DNA of 64,000 nucleotides from Vibrio splendidus (GCF_024347615.1 NZ_AP025509.1:930001-994000); one strand, 5' to 3'; shown: positions 18,547-27,566, counted from the stretch's first letter. Program-made: numbers and translations. The notes: a model not told the origin generated them from the letters alone.

Positions 18547-19564
18547 CTTTAAACTGCTCTTTAATCTCTAGAATACGAGGTAAGTTTTCGAACAAGAGCT
18601 CTACAATTTTAGGGTCAAAGTGTTTGCCTTTTTGCTCTTCGAACAAGCTCAATGCTTCATCGACACTCCACGCTTTTTTGTAGGGTCTTTCTGCTGTTAG
18701 GGCATCAAACACATCAGCAACCGCGGCGATACGTCCCACCAAAGGAATTTCTTCACCCGCGATCTGGTTTGGGTAACCGCTGCCATCCCACTTTTCATGG
18801 TGATACTGCGCAACTTGAATGGCCATACGCATCAGTTTGGAGTCGCCCTGCCTACCAAGGATTTCAACACCGAACTCGACGTGTTTCTGCATGGTAGTCC
18901 ATTCATCGGCATCCAATTTCCCTGGCTTCAGTAACACACTGTCAGGAATGCCAATCTTGCCAATATCATGCATTGGCGCGGCATCACGCAAAGTCTCGGC
19001 ATCTTCGTCTGTCATGCCCAAGGCTTTGGCTAATATCTCGCAATAATGGCTCATGCGCATAACGTGCATGCCCGTCTCGTTATCTTTAAATTCAGCCGCT
19101 CTACCCAATATGTTGAGCGTTTCCAGTTTGCCGAGATTGATCTCTTGGGTTTTCTCTTTCACCTGACTAAACAAAGCTCGTTGCTGGTCATAAAGAGCAA
19201 TATGGGTTTTTACACGTTGTAGTGCAATTTCAGGTGTAATTGGCTTCGTTAAATAATCAACAGCACCTAAGGACAAGCCTTTTACTTCGGCTTCAGGACC
19301 AATCTTTGCGGTAACGAATATAATGGGGATATGCGCAGTATTTGGCTGGGCTTTTAATTGACGGCACACTTCGTAGCCATCGATGTCAGGCATCATGATA
19401 TCAAGGAGAATAAGGTCTGGCTGTGGCACCATCTTCGCTATTTTGATACCGATAGTACCGTTAATCGCGACCTTAACTTGATAGGTATCTTTGAGGATTG
19501 CCGTTAACACATCTAAGTTACTTGGGGTGTCATCCACGACTAACACTATAGGTTTACGACTCAT
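18539..19564 (-). CDS. HD-GYP response regulator (c-di-GMP phosphodiesterase)
   Basis: 341 residues. The receiver domain (1-120) has the acidic pocket VVDD and the phospho-acceptor D55 in LLDIMMPDIDGYE. The HD-GYP domain follows (about 150-335) with MHDIGKIG at 198-204 and HHEKWDGSGYP near 257, the metal-binding and signature motifs of RpfG-type enzymes that cleave the second messenger c-di-GMP. The ATG at 19564 was preferred over a GTG six bases upstream because GAGGTG is needed as ribosome site. First gene of a two-gene operon with the hybrid kinase. Confidence 0.93.
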   Translation of the reverse strand: MSRKPIVLVVDDTPSNLDVLTAILKDTYQVKVAINGTIGIKIAKMVPQPDLILLDIMMPDIDGYEVCRQLKAQPNTAHIPIIFVTAKIGPEAEVKGLSLGAVDYLTKPITPEIALQRVKTHIALYDQQRALFSQVKEKTQEINLGKLETLNILGRAAEFKDNETGMHVMRMSHYCEILAKALGMTDEDAETLRDAAPMHDIGKIGIPDSVLLKPGKLDADEWTTMQKHVEFGVEILGRQGDSKLMRMAIQVAQYHHEKWDGSGYPNQIAGEEIPLVGRIAAVADVFDALTAERPYKKAWSVDEALSLFEEQKGKHFDPKIVELLFENLPRILEIKEQFKDE

Positions 19565-19768
19565 TGACACCTCGTATAAAAATCAAACAGTTATAAACAT
19601 AGTGTAGATGGGTTTTCGTACCTCTCAACATGAAAATGACAAATGATTGTTAAAAATGAAGAGTCGATCTTCGAGTGACATCAAACTAACGGTTTGATGT
19701 CAAAAATATGGCAGAGATTAGCATATAACACAAGAGGGAATATGCTGTCTTGGACATATGAACCATAC

Positions 19769-19799
19769 GAAAAGAGCTCCCATATGAGGAGCTCTTTTC
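19769..19799 (-). terminator. Terminator after the iron transporter operon
   Basis: AAAAGAGCTCC pairs perfectly with GGAGCTCTTTT around CATATGA. On the minus strand it lies just past the ATP-binding protein gene. Confidence 0.85.
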
Positions 19800-19842
19800 A
19801 TTTCGTTAACTAAGGGGTTAAGCAGGCTAGAGACCCAGTAAT

Positions 19843-20607
19843 CTAACGACCTGAATAATACATACATATTCGAACGCCATCGAACTCACGAATCTCAAAG
19901 GGGATCTCATAGATAGACTCCATCACTGACTTTTCAACCACTTCAGAGACCTTACCCGACTTAACCACTTGGCCCTTCTTCATCGCAACAATGTTATCCG
20001 AGTAGCAAGAAGCAAAGTTGATGTCGTGAATCACGATAACGACCGCTTTATTGAACTCATGCGCTAAACGACGCAGCGTCTGCATGATTTCAACCGAGTG
20101 TTTAATATCAAGGTTATTCAGAGGCTCATCTAAAAAAACATAATCTGTATCTTGCGCCACAACCATCGCGATAAACGCCATCTGACGCTGACCGCCACTG
20201 AGCTCATCTAGGTATTTGTTTTGAATATCGGTAATACCAAGGTGCTCTAACGCCGTATCGACGATCTTATGATCTTCGTCTTTCAAGCGGCCTTGAGAAT
20301 GTGGGAAACGACCAAAACAGACCAACTCACGAATCGTAAATCGCATATTGATGTTGTTTGACTGTCTTAAGACGGCAAGGTGCTTGGCTAGCTCTTTGGT
20401 ATCCCATTCAGCCAGTAATTTATCGCCGATAACGACCTCGCCCGCATCACTTTCGGTTAAGCGACTCGCCATAGAAAGCAGTGTACTTTTACCCGCACCA
20501 TTTGGGCCAATGATAGAAGTCACTTCTCCTTTCGGGAACATAGCACTGGCATCATCAACCACGAGTGACTTGCCATACTTCTTAGTTAAACCTGTTAATT
20601 TAATCAC
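19843..20607 (-). CDS. vctC: Ferric-siderophore ABC transporter, ATP-binding protein
   Basis: 254 residues, FepC/FecE type. Walker A is GPNGAGKST at 34-42, the signature LSGGQ at 136-140, Walker B ends in D160 of YVFLDEP, and the switch histidine is in VIHD. It drives import of a ferric chelate through the two permeases encoded immediately upstream. The order substrate-binding protein, permease, permease, ATPase equals VctPDGC of V. cholerae, which imports catecholate siderophores; the symbol is given by that similarity. Twelve bases separate it from the preceding permease gene. Confidence 0.85.
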   Translation of the reverse strand: MIKLTGLTKKYGKSLVVDDASAMFPKGEVTSIIGPNGAGKSTLLSMASRLTESDAGEVVIGDKLLAEWDTKELAKHLAVLRQSNNINMRFTIRELVCFGRFPHSQGRLKDEDHKIVDTALEHLGITDIQNKYLDELSGGQRQMAFIAMVVAQDTDYVFLDEPLNNLDIKHSVEIMQTLRRLAHEFNKAVVIVIHDINFASCYSDNIVAMKKGQVVKSGKVSEVVEKSVMESIYEIPFEIREFDGVRICMYYSGR

Positions 20608-20619
20608 TACTTACTACCT

Positions 20620-21570
20620 TTACTGAATTCTGGTGCGTAACAACAAGAACATAAAATACAAACCACCGACCAAGTTAATGATCACACTCACTGTGGTTTC
20701 AAACGCCATTACTTTTTCTATAAACCACTGGCCTGAAACCAATAGAACGACCGCTAACAAGCTGCTTGCGATGATAAGCACACGATGCTGATAAGATCGG
20801 AATGTCTGGCGAGCTAAGCTCACGGTGATTAAACCAAAGAACAACACAGGGCCAACCAAAGCAGTCGATACCGCGACCATCACTGACACAATCACCAAGG
20901 TAATCTGAGTCAGTCGTTTTGTGTTCACACCCAAGCTTGTTGCGTTATCAACACCAAGCCAAAGTACATCAAGCTTAGGCGCTAACAACCACAGGCCAAG
21001 CAAGCTCAAACCTAATGGAATAAGGCTAAGGTAAACCAGTTCGCCTTTCACGTTATTGAAGCTTGCGAACATCACATTCTGCAGCACCGCGAATTCATTG
21101 GGATCAATCAACATCGCAAGGAAGTTCGCTAAGCTCGAGAATACGCTGCCACACACGATGCCTATTAAAAGCAGTGTGAAAACGTTATTTCGCTTGCTCT
21201 TAAAGTAGAAATGGAACAGAGCAAACGAGAACAAGATCATCACAGTTACAGACATCGAAAAATTTGCGATTGAATCAATCACCCAGAAACTGGTACTGCC
21301 AAACACAAACAGAAGTACCGTTTGAACCAGCATATACAAGCTATCAAAGCCCAAGATGGATGGGGTTAGAATTCGATTATTAGTGATGGTTTGGAAAACC
21401 AACGACGACGCAGAGATCGCCACCGCCGCCAACACAATCGAAATCAGTTTGGGTAGTCGCAGAGACAAGAAGAACTCATAGTTATCCCACGTAAGTCCCT
21501 GCCCCACAAATACTGCCGCCATACACAAAGACGCGATGGTCAGAATCGCAATTTTTACTGAATCACGCAT
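20620..21570 (-). CDS. vctG: Ferric-siderophore ABC transporter permease (second)
   Basis: 316 residues, FecCD/BtuC-type permease with 8-10 membrane helices. The characteristic segment near the C-terminus (ALVGPVLFFGLITVSLARQ) is present; this loop contacts the ATPase. It overlaps the upstream permease gene by 8 bp, so the pair is probably translated together and forms a heterodimeric channel in the inner membrane. Confidence 0.85.
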   Translation of the reverse strand: MRDSVKIAILTIASLCMAAVFVGQGLTWDNYEFFLSLRLPKLISIVLAAVAISASSLVFQTITNNRILTPSILGFDSLYMLVQTVLLFVFGSTSFWVIDSIANFSMSVTVMILFSFALFHFYFKSKRNNVFTLLLIGIVCGSVFSSLANFLAMLIDPNEFAVLQNVMFASFNNVKGELVYLSLIPLGLSLLGLWLLAPKLDVLWLGVDNATSLGVNTKRLTQITLVIVSVMVAVSTALVGPVLFFGLITVSLARQTFRSYQHRVLIIASSLLAVVLLVSGQWFIEKVMAFETTVSVIINLVGGLYFMFLLLRTRIQ

Positions 21571-22516
21571 TCGACTTGTCTCTCATGATTAGGTAGATAA
21601 AAATCAAGCCACCAAAGATGCTGATTACCATCGAGATTGGAATCTCATAAGGGAAGATGACGATTCGAGCTAACAAGTCACAAACCAATACCAAGATCAC
21701 GCCCCAATAGGCTGTCCAAGGCAGAATCTTCTTCATGTTATCGCCCATCATCAGCGACACGATATTCGGCACGATAAGGCCAAGGAATGGGATAACACCG
21801 ACGATCATCACTACAGAAGAGGCACAGATAGCGACCAATGCAACACCAATGAAGACGATCTTCTGATAATTCAAGCCGATGTTTTTCGCAAAGCTCTCGC
21901 CAATACTCGCTGCACTGAACTGACTCGCGAAGTAGTAAGCCAACACACAAGCAGGCACTGCGAGGTAAAGAATTTCATAGCTGCCTTGCAACACACTCGC
22001 AAAGTTCGCCATTGTCCATGCCGACATGGTTTGTACTAAGTCGTACTTATAAGCAATAAAAGTTGTTAGAGACGAAACAACGTTGCCATACATGATGCCA
22101 ATCAAAGGCACCAACACCGCATTCTTGAACTTCAGGTGTTGTAGAAAACGGACCAATAGCATGGTTCCGAAAACCGCAAACGCGAAGATAAAGCCTAAGT
22201 AGCTCCATTGCGCAGCATTGCCCAGAACCAGAATGCCGACTATGTACCCAAGCATGGCGCAGTCAATGGTGCCCATAGTCGAAGGCGCGGCAAACTTGTT
22301 CTGCACGATCTGTTGCATGATCAAGCCAGCGACACTCAAGCCCGCACCGGCAAGCACAATCGCGAACAGTCGAGGGATTCGACTAACAACATAAATAGAG
22401 TTGGCGTGTTGGTTGCCATTGAAGAAGTCGCTAAAACTGATCTCAGCGACTCCAATCATCAATGACATAACGCATAACACAACAAGAAATACAGCAGCGG
22501 CAATGGGTTTCAACAT
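21563..22516 (-). CDS. vctD: Ferric-siderophore ABC transporter permease (first)
   Basis: 317 residues, FecCD-type permease. Conserved blocks: SRIPRLFAIVLAGAGLSVAG near residues 43-62 and GVIPFLGLIVPNIVSLMMGD near 240. Works with the permease encoded next, which it overlaps by 8 bp. About 100 bases separate it from the binding-protein gene upstream. Confidence 0.85.
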   Translation of the reverse strand: MLKPIAAAVFLVVLCVMSLMIGVAEISFSDFFNGNQHANSIYVVSRIPRLFAIVLAGAGLSVAGLIMQQIVQNKFAAPSTMGTIDCAMLGYIVGILVLGNAAQWSYLGFIFAFAVFGTMLLVRFLQHLKFKNAVLVPLIGIMYGNVVSSLTTFIAYKYDLVQTMSAWTMANFASVLQGSYEILYLAVPACVLAYYFASQFSAASIGESFAKNIGLNYQKIVFIGVALVAICASSVVMIVGVIPFLGLIVPNIVSLMMGDNMKKILPWTAYWGVILVLVCDLLARIVIFPYEIPISMVISIFGGLIFIYLIMRDKSNA

Positions 22517-22615
22517 AGAAATAATACTAAAGGTAGGGCTCTTTAAGTCCGTATGAAAAGTGAAAAAGGGCTTATAAGAACGCTCTTATAAGCCCAAAAA
22601 TCTGATGATTGATGA

Positions 22616-23548
22616 CTATTGAATCGTTCGTTCAATATCACCCAACATTCTGTGAATCGCTGTCACGCCACCACCCGCCAAATACCAAGCACTTGAATCA
22701 AGGTAAACGATGTTGCCTTGCTGCGCTGCAGGTGTCGCCGCAACTAATGGGTTATCAAACAGCTGTTGTGCGCGACCTTCTGATTTGCCAATCGCTTTTT
22801 CGCGGTCAAGAACGTAAAGCACTTCAGGTTTTGCGTCAGCAATGTATTCGAACGAGATTAGGTTGCCGTGAGTCCCTTTAATTGGAGCCACTGTCGCACT
22901 CTTTGACTCCTCGAAACCAAAATCATCAAAAATGATCGAGAAGCGGCTGCCCTTATTGAACATCGCAATGTTGTTGCCGTTGTTCATCAGCATCATTGCT
23001 GACGTTTCGTCAGACGCGACTTTGTCGTTTACCGCCGTGATAGACGCTTGAGTCTCTTTGATGATCGCTTCTACTTCAGCTTGCTTACCAAAGATGTCAC
23101 CTAGCGCGCGCCAGTTTTGCTGAGCATCAGCCCAGTATTTATCACCTTCAATAGAGAACATGACCGTTGGAGCGATTTGTGCCAGCTTGTCGTAAACCTT
23201 AAGCATGCGGTTTTCCGCGATAATGATGTCAGGCTTCAACATGTAGATAGCTTCAAAATCAGGTTCACTCAATGATCCTGTATTTGCTGTCGTTTCTTTG
23301 TACGAAGCTAGGTAATCGGGCAGCAAGCTATGAGGCGCACCAACTGGCTGTACACCAATTTGATCAAGCACATCCAAGCTACCAAAGCCAAGTACCACAA
23401 CGCGCTGTGGTACTTCAGTAAACTGCGCCGTGCCCTTTACGTGTTCAATGGTCACGGTTTTCGCTTGAGCGGTCATCAGTAATGATGATGCAAGAACGAT
23501 GGCAAGCCCGCTTAACAACTGGCGAACTGAATTGATTGTTTTCTTCAT
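22616..23548 (-). CDS. vctP: Siderophore-binding periplasmic protein of the ABC importer
   Basis: 310 residues. Signal peptide at 1-28 ending LLMTAQA; there is no lipobox, so it should be free in the periplasm. The mature part is a class III binding protein (FecB/FatB-like: RVVVLGFGSLDVLDQIG, KPDIIIAENR). The start MKKTINS at 23548 was chosen for AAGGAAG upstream; an earlier in-frame start adds only polar residues before the signal. First gene of the operon. The matching TonB-dependent receptor is not in this window. Regulation by Fur is expected and a weak Fur-box-like dyad lies about 145 bases upstream. Confidence 0.85.
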   Translation of the reverse strand: MKKTINSVRQLLSGLAIVLASSLLMTAQAKTVTIEHVKGTAQFTEVPQRVVVLGFGSLDVLDQIGVQPVGAPHSLLPDYLASYKETTANTGSLSEPDFEAIYMLKPDIIIAENRMLKVYDKLAQIAPTVMFSIEGDKYWADAQQNWRALGDIFGKQAEVEAIIKETQASITAVNDKVASDETSAMMLMNNGNNIAMFNKGSRFSIIFDDFGFEESKSATVAPIKGTHGNLISFEYIADAKPEVLYVLDREKAIGKSEGRAQQLFDNPLVAATPAAQQGNIVYLDSSAWYLAGGGVTAIHRMLGDIERTIQ

Positions 23549-23692
23549 ATTTCTTCCTTTGCCATTGATACTAACCACCACTCATGACAATGAAAGTCAC
23601 ATTACTCATAGGCGAGCATGGGGCGTACACAACGGCTAAATAACGATAATTTAAAGTCTGTCATTGCTTTGATAACAAACCCGTAACGCAAG

Positions 23693-23707
23693 TGAGAACT
23701 ATTATCA
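23693..23707 (-). promoter_or_regulatory. Weak Fur-box-like dyad upstream of vctP
   Basis: On the minus strand TGATAATAGTTCTCA: the left arm matches the 7-1-7 Fur consensus fully and the right arm 5 of 7. Position upstream of an iron-uptake operon supports it; the match is imperfect. Confidence 0.35.
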
Positions 23708-24418
23708 ATTATATTTGCGTTAAACTGGCGACACAACAACTTTATTATTCAGAAATGTAAAAGTGAGTATTCATATTTTGCGTAGTCAGGAGAGATACTA
23801 GGGATCAGAAATAACAAAAAGACGCGAAGAGGAAAATGATCATCAATCTGAAGAATAAACTGATGGGAAAAGTGCTCGAGAGCCCTGCAATTACAACGTT
23901 AAACCCCAGAATTACAACGCTAAACCTCGGAGTCACGAATTGAAATTTACAATGTAAAGATCATATATAACAGAGGCTTAATCATCACTAAATTAGCTGA
24001 ATAAATAAAACCACTAATGACAAAGAACACAAAGCGGTGCAAAGCCAAACATCGGTCAGGTATCATGGTCAAATTATCGGTCCTTCGCTCATTTAACTCT
24101 CAACAAGCGACGGCAAATCATTCAAAAATATTTTTAAATTTAATTAAAAATAGAGTTGCAATTCAAAAAACTAGGCGTATAGTGCGCCACTTGGCTCTAA
24201 TCTATAGAGCTGTTAATGCTAAAGTAAGTCCAAGTTCCTCAAAGACAGTTCTCGATTTCCTCGTTACACCATCTCTGCGTCAGCTTTCACCTAGATAGTC
24301 ATTCAATAGCTTTTAAATTCGATCCTCACTACCGATCTATCGTCATTCGCTCTTTTGCTAGCGAAGTCAAAATAGATCGATCACTTAAATATAAATGTAA
24401 TAAACACAAGGCACAGTT
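23708..24418. other. Gene-poor stretch with a 21-bp tandem duplication and an isolated promoter-like sequence
   Basis: Two adjacent 21-bp copies starting AATTACAACG lie at 23889-23909 and 23910-23930 and differ at three positions. TTGCAA at 24156-24161 and TATAGT at 24178-24183, with 16 bases between, form a good sigma-70 match pointing right. About 150 bases later an interrupted dyad, CGATCTAT at 24333 and ATAGATCG at 24372, could be a stem. The only frame of length here (24017-24298) has no ribosome site and unlikely composition. A small RNA starting near 24190 is possible but unproven. Confidence 0.35.
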
Positions 24419-24517
24419 ATGTCACGCAGAACAACACGACAAACCCATTGGTACCAACTATCACGCGACAAATCAGTCAATAAACTAAAAGGTAATAAAT
24501 GCTCAAGATTAAAATAG
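24419..24517 (+). CDS. Possible 32-residue basic leader peptide
   Basis: ATG at 24419 with AAGG ten bases upstream opens a frame for a very basic peptide starting MSRRTTRQTHWYQL. It ends at 24517, 19 bases into the next small gene (start 24499), in another frame, an arrangement compatible with translational coupling. Too short to judge by composition alone; it could be chance. Confidence 0.25.
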   Translation: MSRRTTRQTHWYQLSRDKSVNKLKGNKCSRLK

Positions 24518-24708
24518 ACTTACACAAAGAAGAAATTTCATGGGTCACAGAGATTCGACAGCTCAATAGCGATATACTCCACCGCCACATATTGCCCAAG
24601 CTACAACATCACAGTTATCTCATCGATTTTGAATTTAATGAACGAGAAAGCATCGGAACTATTGTTTCAGGCAACGGAAACACCCTAGGACATTTCACAC
24701 TCCTATAG
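24499..24708 (+). CDS. Small conserved-looking cytoplasmic protein of unknown function
   Basis: 69 residues, starting MLKIKIDLHKEEISWVTEIR. AAAGG lies nine bases upstream of the ATG. No signal peptide or membrane segment; the composition is balanced and acidic/basic residues alternate as in a folded protein. I do not recognise a family. It is likely real because of the ribosome site and protein-like composition, but nothing shows what it does. It follows the short basic frame at 24419 and has no same-strand partner downstream. Confidence 0.5.
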   Translation: MLKIKIDLHKEEISWVTEIRQLNSDILHRHILPKLQHHSYLIDFEFNERESIGTIVSGNGNTLGHFTLL

Positions 24709-24939
24709 CATTTCCCAAAGGCTACAAAAAGAAACACCGTTTAGTCCCAAAGATGTAAAAGATGTCACCCTCAATTCGCTCTAGCAGAACAAAATAGAGT
24801 AGAAGTAAAACAGATTAGAAACCTAGCCCTTTTTGCATTTCACACGCGGCTAACGCTAGCTAGGTTATCGTACTTCTATTGAAACCAACTTATATCAAAC
24901 TCTGAATCACCAATGAGTCATTATCATTGCGTTCATGGA

Positions 24940-25533
24940 CTAATAAGTTAACGGCATCGACCTTAACTTTTGATCAAGAGTATATAAGTGTTCTGCAGCT
25001 TGCATGTGTTGAGGGTAATCACTGAATTTCTCACGATTCTCCTCATTCATCTTACATGTCTCATCCACCAGCATTAATTTCCAATACAGCTTTGTTGTAT
25101 GCAGCATGGCCAGTAAAGGTTTGAATACCTCTTTTTCATAAGCTTGAATCAATTCTTCAATCAACTCATCACGTTCATCTTCACTTGCGATTGAACCATT
25201 GGTTGCCGACAACACTTTTTGATACTTCAGGTTTTGTTGCAGCTTATCCATGACTGTTTGGTTTTCTTCCGCTAGCTCAACAAGTTTCGACTTAATGATA
25301 TTTACCCAATTGGCTTGGCTCAGTACCGTGTCATCAACACTGGTAAAGTCTTCTCGTATCTGTCGCTCCACGTCTTTTTGAGCTTTCTTTAAAACGGCGC
25401 GCACCTTTTGAAATGGCAGCTGATATTCCTTACTTAGATCGATAATCAGTTTATGAAAACCACCATTTGGAAGGTGTAAGTTTTCCTTAAACGTCGCCAT
25501 TGCAGCTTCTTGCTGATCGGTAAGGTGAGTCAT
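24940..25533 (-). CDS. Conserved hypothetical cytoplasmic helical protein (DUF3069-like)
   Basis: 197 residues, no signal peptide, almost entirely predicted helical with many charged residues (e.g. EDERDELIEELIQAYEKEVF). It resembles a Vibrio-restricted uncharacterised family that I recall as DUF3069; the number is from memory. The ATG at 25533 has AGGAAACAG in front. Single gene; no functional hint from its neighbours. Confidence 0.6.
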   Translation of the reverse strand: MTHLTDQQEAAMATFKENLHLPNGGFHKLIIDLSKEYQLPFQKVRAVLKKAQKDVERQIREDFTSVDDTVLSQANWVNIIKSKLVELAEENQTVMDKLQQNLKYQKVLSATNGSIASEDERDELIEELIQAYEKEVFKPLLAMLHTTKLYWKLMLVDETCKMNEENREKFSDYPQHMQAAEHLYTLDQKLRSMPLTY

Positions 25534-25799
25534 TCTGTTTCCTATTCTTTATCACTTATGGTGCTGAGCCCGCGATCATACCACTATACAACCTCATTTT
25601 TTCGGTAACTTGATCAGTTACACCTAGCTATGCCGTTAAATTCTCTCAACCCTTTCTCTTTTGGCTAGTTATTAATCCATATGGCATGAAATGGTAAATC
25701 TCTCTCTGCGAAAGTTCGTACATTACGTGCTCAGGGTATATCGCCAGACAGGAGTCATTACTTACATATGAAAGACAACAGCGAGAAATGAGAAACCAT

Positions 25800-25961
25800 A
25801 TGACCTATTCAGAATACAAAGAATCCGATCTGCATAAGTGCGTTAGCATTGGTGCAGAAGCAACGGTATCAATCGCCAAGTTTACCGTTAAAGCCACTAC
25901 CCTTTTATTTCGATTTTTCCGCTGGCTTGTCGTATCGGCCTATTCATATGTGATGAAGTAA
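25800..25961 (+). CDS. 53-residue small protein with a hydrophobic C-terminal half
   Basis: Starts MTYSEYKESDLHKC and ends in an amphipathic to hydrophobic stretch (LLFRFFRWLVVSAYSYVMK) that could lie in or on the inner membrane. An in-frame ATG at 25788 would add four residues; its A overlaps the stop of a seven-codon frame beginning at 25768. A perfect-looking terminator follows 46 bases after the stop, which supports a genuine short transcript. Function unknown. Confidence 0.6.
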   Translation: MTYSEYKESDLHKCVSIGAEATVSIAKFTVKATTLLFRFFRWLVVSAYSYVMK

Positions 25962-26007
25962 TTCTGTATTGAAGTCGTTGTTTTCATTACGACTTATCCA
26001 AATACTC

Positions 26008-26039
26008 AAAAGCGCGCCCTATTAGGTCGCGCTTTTTTT
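26008..26039 (+). terminator. Terminator after the 53-residue protein gene
   Basis: AAAAGCGCG and CGCGCTTTT enclose CCTATTAGG with single mismatches, followed by a T run. Confidence 0.85.
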
Positions 26040-26221
26040 ATGCTCCGATTTTTGTAGCCAGCTTTTCTATGTCCGTTTTTTCTAGATCTAGCTTGTGATG
26101 CTTAAAGTACATAACTAATTTTCTATCGTCAGTGGCGTTAAATGGTAAAACTGTGAATCGAATAAAAACCATACTACACCTGTTCCAACAAAACAGACTT
26201 CTAACTTATACAGGTACTAAA

Positions 26222-26761
26222 ATGAAAAAGATTGCACTTAAAATTGTAGGACTAACGGTTTTGGCTTCTGCGCTAACTGGTTGTATCGGCAGCAACGCCG
26301 TAACAGGGAAAGTGATGAAATTTAACGTTGAAGTTGTCGATAACCGCTATGCTCGTGCAGGTGTAAACTTCTTATTAGCGCCTGTGTACGGTATTACAAC
26401 CGCAGCCGACTATGTCGTATTCAACTCACTTGAATTTTGGACAGGTAAAAACCCAATCAGTGGTTCGCCACACGTATTTGATACAAAAACAGATACACAC
26501 TTCGAAGTGAACGACGACCTAGACCCAAGCCTGAAAGAAGCCCCTGTAGGCCCAATTTCAAACAATCGCACGATTGAAACGGGTGAGATGATTAAGATTG
26601 ACGAAAACACGGTTCAAATGGACATCGTCTATACCTCTGGTGAAACGGCAACTCTGACAGGTATCAAAGAGGGGCAAAACGTTAGTTATTACATGGATGG
26701 TCAGCTTGTGTCACAAACGACCATAGCTGAATTAGAGAAGATACAAGGCACTGAAGCTTAA
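26222..26761 (+). CDS. DUF3332-family lipoprotein
   Basis: 179 residues starting MKKIALKIVGLTVLASALTGC. The lipobox LTGC predicts lipid attachment at C21 and export. The following region (YARAGVNFLLAPVYGITTAADYVVFNSLEFWTG) matches what I know of the DUF3332 family; its role is unknown. A longer frame begins at 26132, but it would bury the signal peptide, so the ATG at 26222 with AGGT upstream is preferred. Followed by a strong hairpin shared with the convergent ion-channel operon. Confidence 0.75.
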   Translation: MKKIALKIVGLTVLASALTGCIGSNAVTGKVMKFNVEVVDNRYARAGVNFLLAPVYGITTAADYVVFNSLEFWTGKNPISGSPHVFDTKTDTHFEVNDDLDPSLKEAPVGPISNNRTIETGEMIKIDENTVQMDIVYTSGETATLTGIKEGQNVSYYMDGQLVSQTTIAELEKIQGTEA

Positions 26762-26851
26762 GGTTTGTAGCTCACACTAAGGCTTAAGATTCGTAGCCCA
26801 TAGGGAGTTCAATCTCAAAGCTAGGTTTGACTTTAAAAAGCGTAAAACAGA

Positions 26852-26880
26852 ACAAGCCCGGCAATTGCCGGGCTTGTTTG
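26852..26880. terminator. Bidirectional terminator
   Basis: Perfect 11-bp stem ACAAGCCCGGC / GCCGGGCTTGT with loop AATT, between convergent transcription units. Confidence 0.85.
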
Positions 26881-26906
26881 TATATGATCTATTATTTGTA
26901 CCCGCT

Positions 26907-27566
26907 CTATTGGGATTGAGACTGTGTAAGCCGAATACTCACCAAACTTGCCACCATTATGGCCAAGTAAAAACTGCCGATAATGGATTCCATAAACACG
27001 AAGAACTGAGCAATAGGTAATGCCGGTGATATGTCACCATAACCAACCGTAGTCAACGTGATAAAGCTAAAGTACATCGCATTAAACAAATTGGTTAGCC
27101 AGATTTGCTCTTCTAACCCATTAAAGGCGTTGGGAAATATTTCTAAAATCAACAAGTAGATGGTCGACCAAGCGAACCCCAACAACAAGTAAATACAGAT
27201 CGAGCCGATAATGTGATTGGGCGTCACCGTTTTGGCTTTCATCACCTGTTTCAACGCCGAGTAAATGTGTGAAAACAAGAACACAGCCAACGCTGATAGC
27301 GTCACTATCGACAGGTTATAGCCTTCCAAAAACGAAAACACACCCGACACTAGCGCCGTAATCAATAACAGCCCGTACCAAGAGCGATACAAGGCTCGCT
27401 CTTTATGAATACCGACAATTGAACTCGCCAGAGTAATGATGATGAGAAATAGTATTGTTTTCTGGCCTTGCGGATAAAACTGCTGCATCACCGCGCAACC
27501 AAAAAACAACACCAACAGTGCATAGAATAAGAAGTAGAAGTTGTCGTCTTTAGAGACTGGCTTCAT
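26907..27566 (-). CDS. Two-pore-helix-type potassium channel
   Basis: 219 residues with about six hydrophobic segments; the last two flank a pore loop carrying the K+ selectivity filter TTVGYGD at 172-178. The short N- and C-terminal tails have no RCK or cyclic-nucleotide domain, so gating is not evident. It sits in the inner membrane. Its ATG follows the stop codon of the preceding AI-2E-family gene without any gap, so it belongs to that operon, of which it is the last gene. Confidence 0.88.
   Translation of the reverse strand: MKPVSKDDNFYFLFYALLVLFFGCAVMQQFYPQGQKTILFLIIITLASSIVGIHKERALYRSWYGLLLITALVSGVFSFLEGYNLSIVTLSALAVFLFSHIYSALKQVMKAKTVTPNHIIGSICIYLLLGFAWSTIYLLILEIFPNAFNGLEEQIWLTNLFNAMYFSFITLTTVGYGDISPALPIAQFFVFMESIIGSFYLAIMVASLVSIRLTQSQSQ

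Noticed and set aside
24017..24298. 93-codon frame in the gap downstream of the iron operon
   Set aside because: No ribosome site, Ser/Lys-rich composition unlike a folded protein, and a promoter-like sequence lies inside it.
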